Notes under the pieces: generated by a model | What the model was told of the DNA's origin: nothing | The model's database searches: none | The model's input: the letters and a program-made list of their open reading frames with translations, nothing else | Translations under genes and position numbers: made by a program | Shown here: positions 1 through 5,558 of the stretch, in pieces | How the letters are laid out: each line of letters starts with the position of its first letter | Position numbering within the stretch: the first letter of the stretch is position 1 | Assembly: GCA_034505795.1 (NCBI GenBank) | Contig: JAPDQM010000176.1 | Coordinates: forward strand, 1-5,994 | DNA length: 5,994 bases | Source of the DNA: Thermofontimicrobium_A sp034505795 | GTDB lineage: Bacteria > Zhuqueibacterota > Zhuqueibacteria > Thermofontimicrobiales > Thermofontimicrobiaceae | Direction: 5' to 3'

Positions 1-26
1 TCACTCTCCTGATCAATTAATAAGTG

Positions 27-293
27 TTAATGAGTGCCGTTGGAAATTCCCCTAATCCGGTATGCGATGGATGCTTGGACCTCGATTATTTTAGTGCGAT
101 TGAAATTCATTTTCCTTAACCAACTTTCCTGACATACGGATGACTTAGCAAAGCCAGATGCCAAAAGATCGGCTACTGGATTTGGGATGCGCTCGCTGCC
201 GGCGAGGTGGAGGTGCAGCTTGATTGGGCGACGGGAAGTGATGGTTAGCCGAGTTCGCATGGGCACAACGTCGCCGACTAATGGCTGATTCAT
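27..293 (-). CDS. Possible small hypothetical protein (88 aa)
   Basis: I do not recognise this ORF and am unsure that it is a gene. The start at 293 is preferred over the upstream ATG at 323 because, read on the minus strand, a GGAGG (302-306) sits 8 nt before it, the same spacing as the confident genes here. The product would be basic and soluble, with no signal peptide, membrane segment or known motif. It begins MNQPLVGDVV, and the GDVV near the N-terminus faintly recalls MazF/PemK toxins, but the rest does not follow that family. The stretch around 150-310 is visibly more GC-rich than its surroundings and stays open in a second minus frame (145-345), which weakens the case for any one frame. 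It could be a decayed gene or part of a repeated element. Confidence 0.25.
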   Translation of the reverse strand: MNQPLVGDVVPMRTRLTITSRRPIKLHLHLAGSERIPNPVADLLASGFAKSSVCQESWLRKMNFNRTKIIEVQASIAYRIRGISNGTH

Positions 294-849
294 AAAATTC
301 GCCTCCAAAATAGAGCTTCCCACACAGCCGCAATGTTAGCGTCAATGTAAAAGTGGATTCGAAACTTAGACATGAAATTGGAATATTCTTTTGCTATCGA
401 GAACATCAGTTCATTTGAGTGGCCAAGGTCTGTGCCAATCGATCTTCGGCTTAACTAAATCGTTTTGGTGAATATACAAAAAGCTTTTTTCATTAGCAAC
501 GAATTTCTAATTCAAAAATATCTCTGGCGGTCCTGATTTGTTAAGGGATTTTGTAAGATTGCATTCATTCAGACCAAACCAGCAGTCATCCCGCAATCGC
601 TGATGAAGCAAGTGTAAATTTACGCTGATTTAGCAAATTGATTTTTTAGTGATCGAATTTTATTGGCATATAAATCACTCCCATTTTTTTTCTTGACTTT
701 TTGTTACAATATCATTATCTTTAGCTGCCTCAAAATAGCAAAAAAAATCAACCTCTCATCAAAAGAAGGAGAATTCTAACCTATTCATCTGCATCTTAAA
801 AGCTATAATATTTAACAAGCAAACCAAACCGAATTAAGGAGACTTAGAA
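294..849. other. Gene-free AT-rich upstream region
   Basis: No convincing coding region is seen here. A 28-codon ORF from the ATG at 372 lacks an SD. The stretch contains AAAAAGCTTTTT near 478-489, a GTAAATTTAC palindrome at 614-623 (14 nt with one G-T pair at 612-625), a T-run followed by a sigma70-like promoter at 693-721, an orphan AAGGAG at 766-771 with no start codon at usable distance, and a lone TATAAT at 804-809 without a good -35 box. It most likely acts as the promoter region and 5' leader for the gene starting at 850. Confidence 0.6.
693..721 (+). promoter_or_regulatory. Candidate sigma70-type promoter for the 850 gene
   Basis: TTGACT (693-698) is followed after 17 nt by TATCTT (716-721), inside AT-rich DNA with a T-run just upstream. 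If used, transcription would start near 728 and leave a leader of about 120 nt before the ATG at 850. The perfect TATAAT at 804-809 is an alternative -10 but lacks a matching -35. If the host is Bacteroidota, whose consensus differs (TTTG and TAnnTTTG), this assignment weakens. Confidence 0.35.
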
Positions 850-1260
850 ATGGCCAGTTACAAAATTTCTGACATCGAGGGCATCGGCCCGGTCTATGCT
901 CAAAAGCTTCAGAACGCTAATATTCGCAGCGTGGATGCGCTACTGCAACGATGCTGCACTCGTCAAGGGCGCAAAGAAGTGGCTGCCACTACTGGCATCG
1001 ATGAATCAACGCTATTGAAATGGACCAACATCGCCGATCTGTTTCGGATCACTGGCATCGGCAGTGAATATTCTGAACTGCTGGAGAAGGCAGGTGTGGA
1101 CTCGGTAAAGGAATTGCGCAATCGAAAGCCAGAAAACCTACACGCCAAACTGATCGAAACCAATTCAAATTTTAACTTGGTTCGCCAACTGCCCAGCCTG
1201 GGATTAGTGGAGTCCTGGGTGGAACAGGCGAAAAACTTAGAGCCAATGATCACCTATTAA
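850..1260 (+). CDS. DUF4332 helix-hairpin-helix protein (136 aa)
   Basis: Seen: a soluble protein with no signal peptide or membrane segment. Its N-terminus carries an HhH-like motif, DIEGIGPVYAQKL (residues 8-20), followed by a helix containing two adjacent cysteines (C35, C36). A second copy, ITGIGSEYSELLEKAGV (67-83), then SVKELRNRKPENL, fits the repeated helical-hairpin layout of DUF4332 proteins. The C-terminus is a short amphipathic helix containing SWVEQAKNL. Known: DUF4332 proteins are small and resemble the HhH units of DNA-repair proteins and nucleases, but no biochemical role is established as far as I know. Inference: nucleic acid or protein binding in the cytoplasm. The start is supported by AAGGAG at 836-841, 8 nt upstream. 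It leads a same-strand group with kbp, DUF937 and htpX, with 80 nt to kbp. Confidence 0.88.
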   Translation: MASYKISDIEGIGPVYAQKLQNANIRSVDALLQRCCTRQGRKEVAATTGIDESTLLKWTNIADLFRITGIGSEYSELLEKAGVDSVKELRNRKPENLHAKLIETNSNFNLVRQLPSLGLVESWVEQAKNLEPMITY

Positions 1261-1269
1261 CCACCTGAT

Positions 1270-1293
1270 CCTGAAACAAACCTTTTGTTCAGG
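1270..1293 (+). terminator. Weak hairpin between DUF4332 gene and kbp
   Basis: The arm CCTGAA-A-CAAA pairs with TTTGTTCAGG, giving a 10-11 bp stem with one bulged A and a loop of about 4-5 nt. T1269-A1294 extends it. No T-run follows, so this is not a classic intrinsic terminator. It may be an mRNA-stabilising or processing hairpin that sets different levels for the two genes. Confidence 0.3.
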
Positions 1294-1340
1294 ACACCCA
1301 TTATCGCTAACATAATTCAACCAACGAAGGGAGAACCAAA

Positions 1341-1781
1341 ATGGGAATGTTCGATTTTTTAAAAGGCGTTGGCGCCAGTATTTTTGGTGGCGGCAAAAAC
1401 GAAGCTCAAGAGCTGGAAAACATGCTGAAAGCCGAACTTGGTGACCGCATAAAAAATCTAAAAGTGGAGTTCAAGGATGGTGTAGTGAAGCTGTATGGTC
1501 AATGCGACACGCATGCCACCAAAGAAAAAGCCATTCTTTTAGCCGGCAATGTCAAAGGAGTGTCGCAGGTGAATGACGACTATTTTACTGCGCCAAAACC
1601 GGAGGAGGAAACCGAATTTTACACCATCAAGCCTGGTGATTCCCTGTCCAAGATCGCCAAAAGATATTATGGTGATGCCATGAAATATCCGGTGATTTTT
1701 GAAGCCAATCGGGAAGTCATCAAAGATCCGGATAAAATCTATCCCAATCAAGTTATTCGTATCCCGAAAATCACCAAGTAA
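1341..1781 (+). CDS. kbp: Kbp/YgaU-like BON-LysM potassium-binding protein
   Basis: The 146-residue protein has the same order and nearly the same length as E. coli Kbp (YgaU, 149 aa). It has an N-terminal MGMFDFLKGVG segment, a BON domain at about 22-82 (VEFKDGVVKLYGQC, then a helix and GNVKGVSQVNDD), a short Pro/Glu linker, and a LysM domain at about 93-142 (FYTIKPGDSLSKIAKRYYG, ending in DKIYPNQVIRIP). Known: E. coli Kbp is a cytoplasmic protein that binds K+ through its BON domain and is linked to osmotic and high-potassium stress. Like Kbp, this protein has no signal peptide, so the LysM domain is probably not used on the cell wall. The SD GGGAG (1329-1333) lies 7 nt before the ATG. It shares its cluster with DUF937 and htpX, which fits a stress role. 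K+ binding in this organism is inferred from family similarity. Confidence 0.9.
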   Translation: MGMFDFLKGVGASIFGGGKNEAQELENMLKAELGDRIKNLKVEFKDGVVKLYGQCDTHATKEKAILLAGNVKGVSQVNDDYFTAPKPEEETEFYTIKPGDSLSKIAKRYYGDAMKYPVIFEANREVIKDPDKIYPNQVIRIPKITK

Positions 1782-1819
1782 TCATTACGGGATTTATCGG
1801 ATTGCTTTTATCAGTTCAT

Positions 1820-1850
1820 AGAGCAGAGACATCCAATCTCTGCTCTTTCT
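1820..1850 (+). terminator. Intrinsic terminator or attenuator after kbp
   Basis: A perfect 10 bp stem, AGAGCAGAGA (1820-1829) with TCTCTGCTCT (1837-1846), encloses a 7 nt loop and is followed by TTCT. The T-run is short and interrupted, so termination may be partial. Only 33 nt separate it from the next start codon, which leaves little room for a separate promoter. Read-through into DUF937 and htpX is therefore plausible. Confidence 0.6.
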
Positions 1851-1883
1851 ACGTTTGAACAATAATTTTAAGGAGATTGCACC

Positions 1884-2474
1884 ATGGCTGGTTTTGTTGA
1901 TGAATTCATGCAAACCCTTGGTCCCACGGTGGCCAAGCAAATGGCGGCGAATTTAGGGATCAAACAGAACGTTGCGACGCAGATCATCCCTCATCTTATT
2001 CCCATGATTTTGGGCGGGCTGCGCAAGCAGAAAGATGAGTACGGCGGTGAAGCGCGCGTGGATCATATCTTGAATAAATATGGCAAAGCCGATGTTTTAG
2101 CTGACATCGGCGGCCTGTTTGCGCAGAAGGCTCACGATGAAAACGCCGACCCGGCGCTGGGTGGTTTGCTTGGAGAATCCGGGCGTCAGGCAACGAATAT
2201 GATTGCCGAAAAATTCGGTTTAAACGCTGACACGGCGATGAAGCTCATTCCCATGCTGGCACCGGTGGTTTTGGGTGCGCTGACCCAAAAACGCGATGCT
2301 CAGGGCGTCGGCTCAAGCGGAATTGCCGCATTGCTGGATCAGGATGGCGACGGCAGCATTCTCGACGATGTAGCCGGTTTCCTGATGCAAGGACTGCTGG
2401 GTTCTGGCTCCCAAAAGGGCGGCAATGTCCTTGGCAGCTTGCTTGGCGGCTTATTTGGCGGAAAGCGTGGCTAA
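1884..2474 (+). CDS. DUF937 (YidB-like) family protein (196 aa)
   Basis: Seen: a soluble, mostly helical protein without a signal peptide. Two related halves can be read. Residues 15-52 (VAKQMAANLGIKQNVATQIIP, then LIPMILGGL) match residues 102-138 (ATNMIAEKFGLNADTAMKLIP, then LAPVVLGAL). Each half pairs an amphipathic helix with a hydrophobic PxxxPxxLGxL helix. Residues 152-161 form an acidic loop, DQDGDGSILD, like the Ca2+ loops of EF-hand or dockerin proteins. The C-terminus (168-194) is very Gly/Leu-rich and ends GGLFGGKRG. Known: DUF937 includes E. coli YidB (about 130 aa), of unsettled function, so this version is longer by an N-terminal copy. The SD TAAGGAG (1869-1875) is 8 nt before the ATG. 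htpX follows after 36 nt, which strongly suggests an operon. Function is unknown. Confidence 0.85.
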   Translation: MAGFVDEFMQTLGPTVAKQMAANLGIKQNVATQIIPHLIPMILGGLRKQKDEYGGEARVDHILNKYGKADVLADIGGLFAQKAHDENADPALGGLLGESGRQATNMIAEKFGLNADTAMKLIPMLAPVVLGALTQKRDAQGVGSSGIAALLDQDGDGSILDDVAGFLMQGLLGSGSQKGGNVLGSLLGGLFGGKRG

Positions 2475-2510
2475 CCGCGATTTCGGCCTGTCCTTTGGAG
2501 GTAAGCTGAC

Positions 2511-3365
2511 ATGAGCAATAATATTCGTACGTTTATGCTGATGCTGGTGCTAACACTGTTGTTCGTTTGGTTTGGCGGCGAACTGGGCGGTGGACGCGGC
2601 GCGTTCCTGGCCTTTCTCGTAGCTGCAGGGATGAACTTTTTCGCCTATTGGTTCAGCGACAAAATGGTGTTGAGGCAATATCGAGCTCGAGAAGTCGGCC
2701 CGGATGACAATTCTCCATTATATCGCATTGTCTCCAATCTGGCTCAAAAGGCTAAGCTGCCGATGCCTAAAGTTTATGTCATTCCAGAACAGGCTCCCAA
2801 CGCGTTCGCCACCGGCCGCAATCCACAGCACGCGGCTGTAGCTGCAACGGAAGGAATTCTCAATCTGCTGAATGAAGATGAGCTTTCGGGCGTCATGGCG
2901 CATGAGTTGGCGCATGTGCGCCATCGGGATATGCTCACCGGCACCATCGCAGCGACTTTTGCGGGTGCGCTGGCCATGATGGCTCAATTCGCCCGTTTCG
3001 GCATGGCTTCGAGAGACTCCCGTAGTCGAAGCAATCCGCTAGCCATGGTGCTGTTGATGATTGCCGCGCCATTAGCTGGCATGATCATTCGTTCCATGAT
3101 CTCTCGAACGCGGGAATATGCTGCCGATGCCGGTGGTGCTGAGATATCGGGTAAGCCGCTGGGTCTAGCCAGCGCGCTGAATAAGCTCCAGCAAGGTGCG
3201 CAACGCTTCACCTTGGCACACGGCAATCCGGCCCATGCGCACATGTTCACTGTCAATCCCTTTATGGGTGGCTTGCAGCGACTGTTTGCAACGCATCCGC
3301 CCATCGAGGAACGTATCCGGCGATTGCAAATCATGGCCGCTGGCGGGGTTGAACCAAGTCGATGA
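2511..3365 (+). CDS. htpX: HtpX membrane zinc metalloprotease (M48)
   Basis: This 284-residue protein has the length expected for HtpX. Two membrane helices lie near the N-terminus (about 7-22 and 30-48), with two more hydrophobic segments after the active site (about 142-162 and 178-197). The zinc site is complete: HELAH at 131-135 gives H131, E132 and H135, and the third ligand is E202 in SRTREYAADAGGA, the usual HtpX form. THPP (261-264) and the following RI-rich helix are also typical. Known: HtpX is an inner-membrane endoprotease acting on the cytosolic side. It cooperates with FtsH in membrane-protein quality control and is induced by envelope stress in E. coli. The start has a strong GGAGGT (2497-2502) 8 nt upstream. 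It sits directly behind DUF937 and closes the cluster. No terminator is visible just after the TGA. Confidence 0.96.
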   Translation: MSNNIRTFMLMLVLTLLFVWFGGELGGGRGAFLAFLVAAGMNFFAYWFSDKMVLRQYRAREVGPDDNSPLYRIVSNLAQKAKLPMPKVYVIPEQAPNAFATGRNPQHAAVAATEGILNLLNEDELSGVMAHELAHVRHRDMLTGTIAATFAGALAMMAQFARFGMASRDSRSRSNPLAMVLLMIAAPLAGMIIRSMISRTREYAADAGGAEISGKPLGLASALNKLQQGAQRFTLAHGNPAHAHMFTVNPFMGGLQRLFATHPPIEERIRRLQIMAAGGVEPSR

Positions 3366-3679
3366 CCTCATGGCGAGCGATGAGCGCTGGCATAGTCGAG
3401 CGAGATAATGGTCAGTCGCAGCATGAAAGCTGTTATGCGCATTGATGGAACTATTGCACGGTACGGGTTCTATGACAATATTCATATAGATACGAAGTGT
3501 CGATTCACGGACGGTGTGGCGATTTTCAAGCTGATCTGAGAGAATTGCTACGTGTTCATTTTAATTCTTGCCACGGAGAAATAGGCAACCATAGGACGAT
3601 TTGGCATGATGTTCCATCGCTGGCCTCTGTGGCATTTTATTTACCATTTAAATTTTGCTGTTGTAAGGAGGATGCTATT
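3366..3679. other. Intergenic region htpX to lipoprotein gene
   Basis: This stretch of about 310 nt has no confident gene. The lipoprotein reading frame is open back to an ATG at 3497, but that extension is rejected (see the lipoprotein entry). A 43-codon ORF at 3408-3539 is listed separately. The only hairpin I see near the htpX stop is a tiny AGCG/CGCT stem, so I find no clear terminator for htpX. The last 60 nt before the lipoprotein are T-rich and probably hold its promoter, though no good -35/-10 pair stands out. Confidence 0.5.
3408..3539 (+). CDS. Possible 43-residue small ORF
   Basis: An ATG-to-TGA frame whose translation starts MVSRSMKAVMRIDG and ends RFTDGVAIFKLI, an unbiased, protein-like composition. 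There is no signal peptide or known motif. The upstream sequence GCGAGA is a poor SD compared with the strong sites of the neighbours, and an internal ATG at 3423 has none either. It could be a remnant of a larger gene or chance. I list it because it is the only plausible coding stretch in this gap on the + strand. Confidence 0.18.
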   Translation: MVSRSMKAVMRIDGTIARYGFYDNIHIDTKCRFTDGVAIFKLI

Positions 3680-4951
3680 ATGAAAATAACTCATCTGTTG
3701 TCATCAATTATCGTGGTTGTCGGCCTGCTCATTGCTTGCAGCAACGTGGACAAGATTTTTAACACCATTGAAAAGTCGAAATTGGCGCCCCCTTTGGGTT
3801 TGCGCGCGGAACCCCAGAATGGCAAAGTAACTCTTTTCTGGTACACTTCAAATTATGAGGAAGACTTTGGTGGCTATTATATTTTCAGAGCCATCGGCGA
3901 CTATACCCGCCAGACGAGCGACAGCGCCTTGAGCGCCGTATTTACCAAAGTAGATTCGATCCCGCTTTTTCCGCCGGTGGATCGAGAGGTGAGCCGGACG
4001 ATTGCCGGCTTGACCAATGGCACAACTTATAGCTTTGCTGTAGTTGCGTTTGAAAAAGGGGGTAAAAATATCAGCTATCCTTCTAATATCGTAGCAGCTA
4101 CACCACAGGAAAAAGTAATCACATCTAAAGAAAAACTTTCGCCGCCGCTGGGTCTGCGCAGTGTCACTGGCAATGGCCAGGTTTCACTCTTTTTCTACAC
4201 TTCCAACTATGAACCAGCGTTTCAAGGCTATTACATTTTTCAAGCCACTGGTGATTTGACCAGTGAAACTGGCGATTCCGCGCTCAGCTCAAATTTTAAG
4301 ATCGTGGATTCGCTGCAAGTTTATGGTTATTCCGATGGCCTGGTTAGCAAGGTCATCACCGGCCTTAGCAATGGTCAGACATATAGTTTTGCTGTGGCTG
4401 CTTATGCATATTTTGGCGAGCAGGTCAGCTTCCCGAGCAACGTAATCAAAGATACGCCGCGGCCTGAGATCAATTCCGTGGTGCTCAAATCGGCTTCGAC
4501 CATGCAGGTAGCTGGCAATGATGCTCAGGCTGGCTTCGATTTCAATACCTTCAAGGTCGTATCGGTACCAGCAGTGGGCTATACCAACGATAATGGTGCG
4601 GATATCATCAACGAGGCGTTCGATCCCAGCTCAGCGGGCAATATCCGTTGCTGGCTCGCCGGCATGAACGGCGGTGGCTTGCAAGACCTGGGATATATGG
4701 ACGATCTCAATGAGGCCGATATGGCACCGGCTGGTGGTTATTCGGAAGAAGGCAAATCTATTGCGGTGCTGCTGGGACATGTATATGCGGTGAAAACGGG
4801 CGACAATCATTATGCCAAGATCCTCATCACCAATGTCGGTGGTGCGCCGGATTATGCCATCACCTTCAATGCCGCGTTCCAGATGCAAGCCGGCAACCGA
4901 AATTACAAACCAGTTCCGCAGGATATTTTGGCGCAGTTGGGAATTCATTAG
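3680..4951 (+). CDS. Outer-envelope lipoprotein with two FN3 domains
   Basis: The start at 3680 is chosen over the in-frame ATG at 3497. AAGGAGG (3665-3671) sits 8 nt before it, and the protein then begins with a textbook lipoprotein signal: MK, a hydrophobic core, and lipobox LLIA-C with the lipidated cysteine at residue 20, giving 423 residues. Ser at +2 would favour the outer membrane by E. coli rules. Two fibronectin type III-like domains follow, at 35-142 and 153-260. They align without gaps, share about 60 of 108 residues, and each starts with PPLGLR and contains YTSNYE, GYYIF, DSALS, NGxTYSFAV and a PSN end motif. The C-terminal 163 residues (261-423) are probably beta-rich and match no domain I know; near the end is GHVYAVKTGDNHYAKILI. 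The gene ends in tandem stops, TAG TGA. Binding partner and function are unknown; adhesion or surface binding is a guess from FN3 domains. Confidence 0.85.
   Translation: MKITHLLSSIIVVVGLLIACSNVDKIFNTIEKSKLAPPLGLRAEPQNGKVTLFWYTSNYEEDFGGYYIFRAIGDYTRQTSDSALSAVFTKVDSIPLFPPVDREVSRTIAGLTNGTTYSFAVVAFEKGGKNISYPSNIVAATPQEKVITSKEKLSPPLGLRSVTGNGQVSLFFYTSNYEPAFQGYYIFQATGDLTSETGDSALSSNFKIVDSLQVYGYSDGLVSKVITGLSNGQTYSFAVAAYAYFGEQVSFPSNVIKDTPRPEINSVVLKSASTMQVAGNDAQAGFDFNTFKVVSVPAVGYTNDNGADIINEAFDPSSAGNIRCWLAGMNGGGLQDLGYMDDLNEADMAPAGGYSEEGKSIAVLLGHVYAVKTGDNHYAKILITNVGGAPDYAITFNAAFQMQAGNRNYKPVPQDILAQLGIH
3782..4459 (+). repeat. Tandem duplication encoding two 108-aa FN3 units
   Basis: Unit 1 is 3782-4105 and unit 2 is 4136-4459, separated by a 10-codon linker. 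The two protein units have identical length, align without gaps and match at about 56% of positions by my count. This indicates intragenic duplication rather than two unrelated FN3 domains. Each unit is longer than the usual FN3 (about 85-95 aa); the extra length appears to lie between GYYIF and the VDS segment. Confidence 0.85.
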
Positions 4952-4998
4952 TGAGTATACTCTGAAGACCTATTTTAAGAAACCATCATTGTGGACAA

Positions 4999-5074
4999 AT
5001 CCGCCAACTGTCGAAGTGGCGATGCGATCCGTTCTGCGAGTTGAGATTGCATCTCTACCAGTTGGCGGATCGCA
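4999..5074 (+). repeat. Nested inverted repeat with competing stem
   Basis: The outer arms ATCCGCCAACTG (4999-5010) and CAGTTGGCGGAT (5059-5070) are perfect 12 bp complements. Inside, GATGCGATC (5021-5029) pairs with GATTGCATC (5045-5053) over 9 bp with one G-U. A third option, TGCGATCCG (5023-5031) with CGGATCGCA (5066-5074), is also a perfect 9 bp match and excludes both others. It starts 47 nt after the lipoprotein stop. It is either an RNA structure or a palindromic DNA repeat. Confidence 0.7.
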
Positions 5075-5101
5075 ATGACTGGCTATTGTAAAATTCTGAG
5101 A

Positions 5102-5136
5102 AATCCTGCCTTGTTAGAAGGGATTCATTAGTTTTT
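5102..5136 (+). terminator. Weak terminator-like hairpin
   Basis: AATCC and CTT (5102-5106, 5110-5112, with TGC bulged) pair with AAGGGATT (5118-5125) around a 5 nt loop. TTTTT follows at 5132-5136, six nt after the stem. The bulge and displaced T-run make termination doubtful. Confidence 0.25.
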
Positions 5137-5181
5137 ACAAATGACCTTCTGGCATGAAGAGCCATAACTTTTCGAGTCGTC

Positions 5182-5239
5182 AAATTGGAACGGCCGCAGA
5201 AACTGTTTTCATGTCAAAATTCTGTGGTTGTTCCAATTT
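5182..5239 (+). repeat. Long 20 bp hairpin with G-U pairs
   Basis: Positions 5182-5201 pair continuously with 5220-5239. The outer 10 bp (AAATTGGAAC with GTTCCAATTT) are perfect. The inner 10 bp contain three G-U pairs when read as + strand RNA (5192-5229, 5193-5228, 5196-5225). An 18 nt loop can form a further TTTT/AAAA stem (5206-5209 with 5216-5219). The G-U pairs would be A-C mismatches in RNA from the other strand, so a + strand transcript is the better reading. Confidence 0.7.
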
Positions 5240-5360
5240 TGTGGTCAAGGCTATTTATCTTTTGGTTATCTTGTAGGTTGGGAAAAGGAATTCAGCAGCC
5301 TCAGCATAATTGATGATCGGCTTGCTGATTGCAACAGGGACCGGTACAGTTCGAACAAAT

Positions 5361-5400
5361 ATGGCGAGATATTCCCTGCCATATATCTCGCCATTCCTTT
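5361..5400 (+). terminator. Strong intrinsic terminator, possibly bidirectional
   Basis: A perfect 12 bp stem, ATGGCGAGATAT (5361-5372) with ATATCTCGCCAT (5383-5394), has a 10 nt loop and is followed by TCCTTTT. On the minus strand the stem is followed by ATTTGTT, so it could also act in that direction. It lies about 410 nt after the lipoprotein stop and about 190 nt before terC, ending whatever transcript crosses the hairpin region. Confidence 0.65.
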
Positions 5401-5544
5401 TCATCCTTATTGATCAATCTACTTCGAGGCGTGACCAATTAAAATAAACTTATTGTCTAATTGCGCCGCTTCAAATTCCCAACCTTTGTCGTAAACGCAG
5501 ACACCGGATCTTAATCAAATTTATCGAATAGTATCATCAATCGG

Positions 5545-5558
5545 GAGCCGATCGGCTC
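5545..5558 (+). promoter_or_regulatory. 14 nt palindrome in the terC leader
   Basis: GAGCCGATCGGCTC is a perfect palindrome 28-34 nt before the terC start. It could be an operator for a dimeric regulator or a 5 bp hairpin with a GATC loop. The hexamer CGGGAG occurs at its left edge (5542-5547) and again at 5565-5570. Hairpin formation would bury the first GGGAG and leave the second free. Confidence 0.4.

Noticed and set aside
235..275. tRNA-like GTTCGCAT sequence
   Set aside because: No complementary T-arm flanks it and no acceptor or anticodon stem could be found.
27..293. MazF/PemK-type toxin suggested by MNQPLVGDVV
   Set aside because: Only the GDVV resembles the family. The usual following PFPF-like segment and later conserved residues are absent, and no antitoxin gene is adjacent.
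301..350. Integron attC-like GTTAGCG core on the + strand
   Set aside because: It does not fit the GTTRRRY core rule, and no matching inverse core site, integrase or cassette array is visible.
372..458. 28-codon ORF starting MKLEYSF
   Set aside because: It has no ribosome binding site, is too short to judge and lies in an AT-rich non-coding region.
3596..3625. Sigma54-like TTGGCATGATGTTCCAT before the lipoprotein
   Set aside because: The required GC at the -12 position is missing at the fixed spacing from GG.
3497..3679. N-terminal extension of the lipoprotein from the in-frame ATG at 3497
   Set aside because: It would bury the lipobox signal peptide 61 residues inside the protein. A strong AAGGAGG precedes the ATG at 3680 and nothing comparable precedes 3497.
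5228..5413. 61-codon frame downstream of the 5182-5239 hairpin
   Set aside because: It has a non-ATG start and no SD, begins within the hairpin and runs through the 5361-5394 terminator stem.
5461..5490. Bacteroidota-type promoter (TTG, then AACCTTTG) upstream of terC
   Set aside because: The -7 box lacks the consensus T at its first position, the -33 match is only three bases, and host phylum is unknown.
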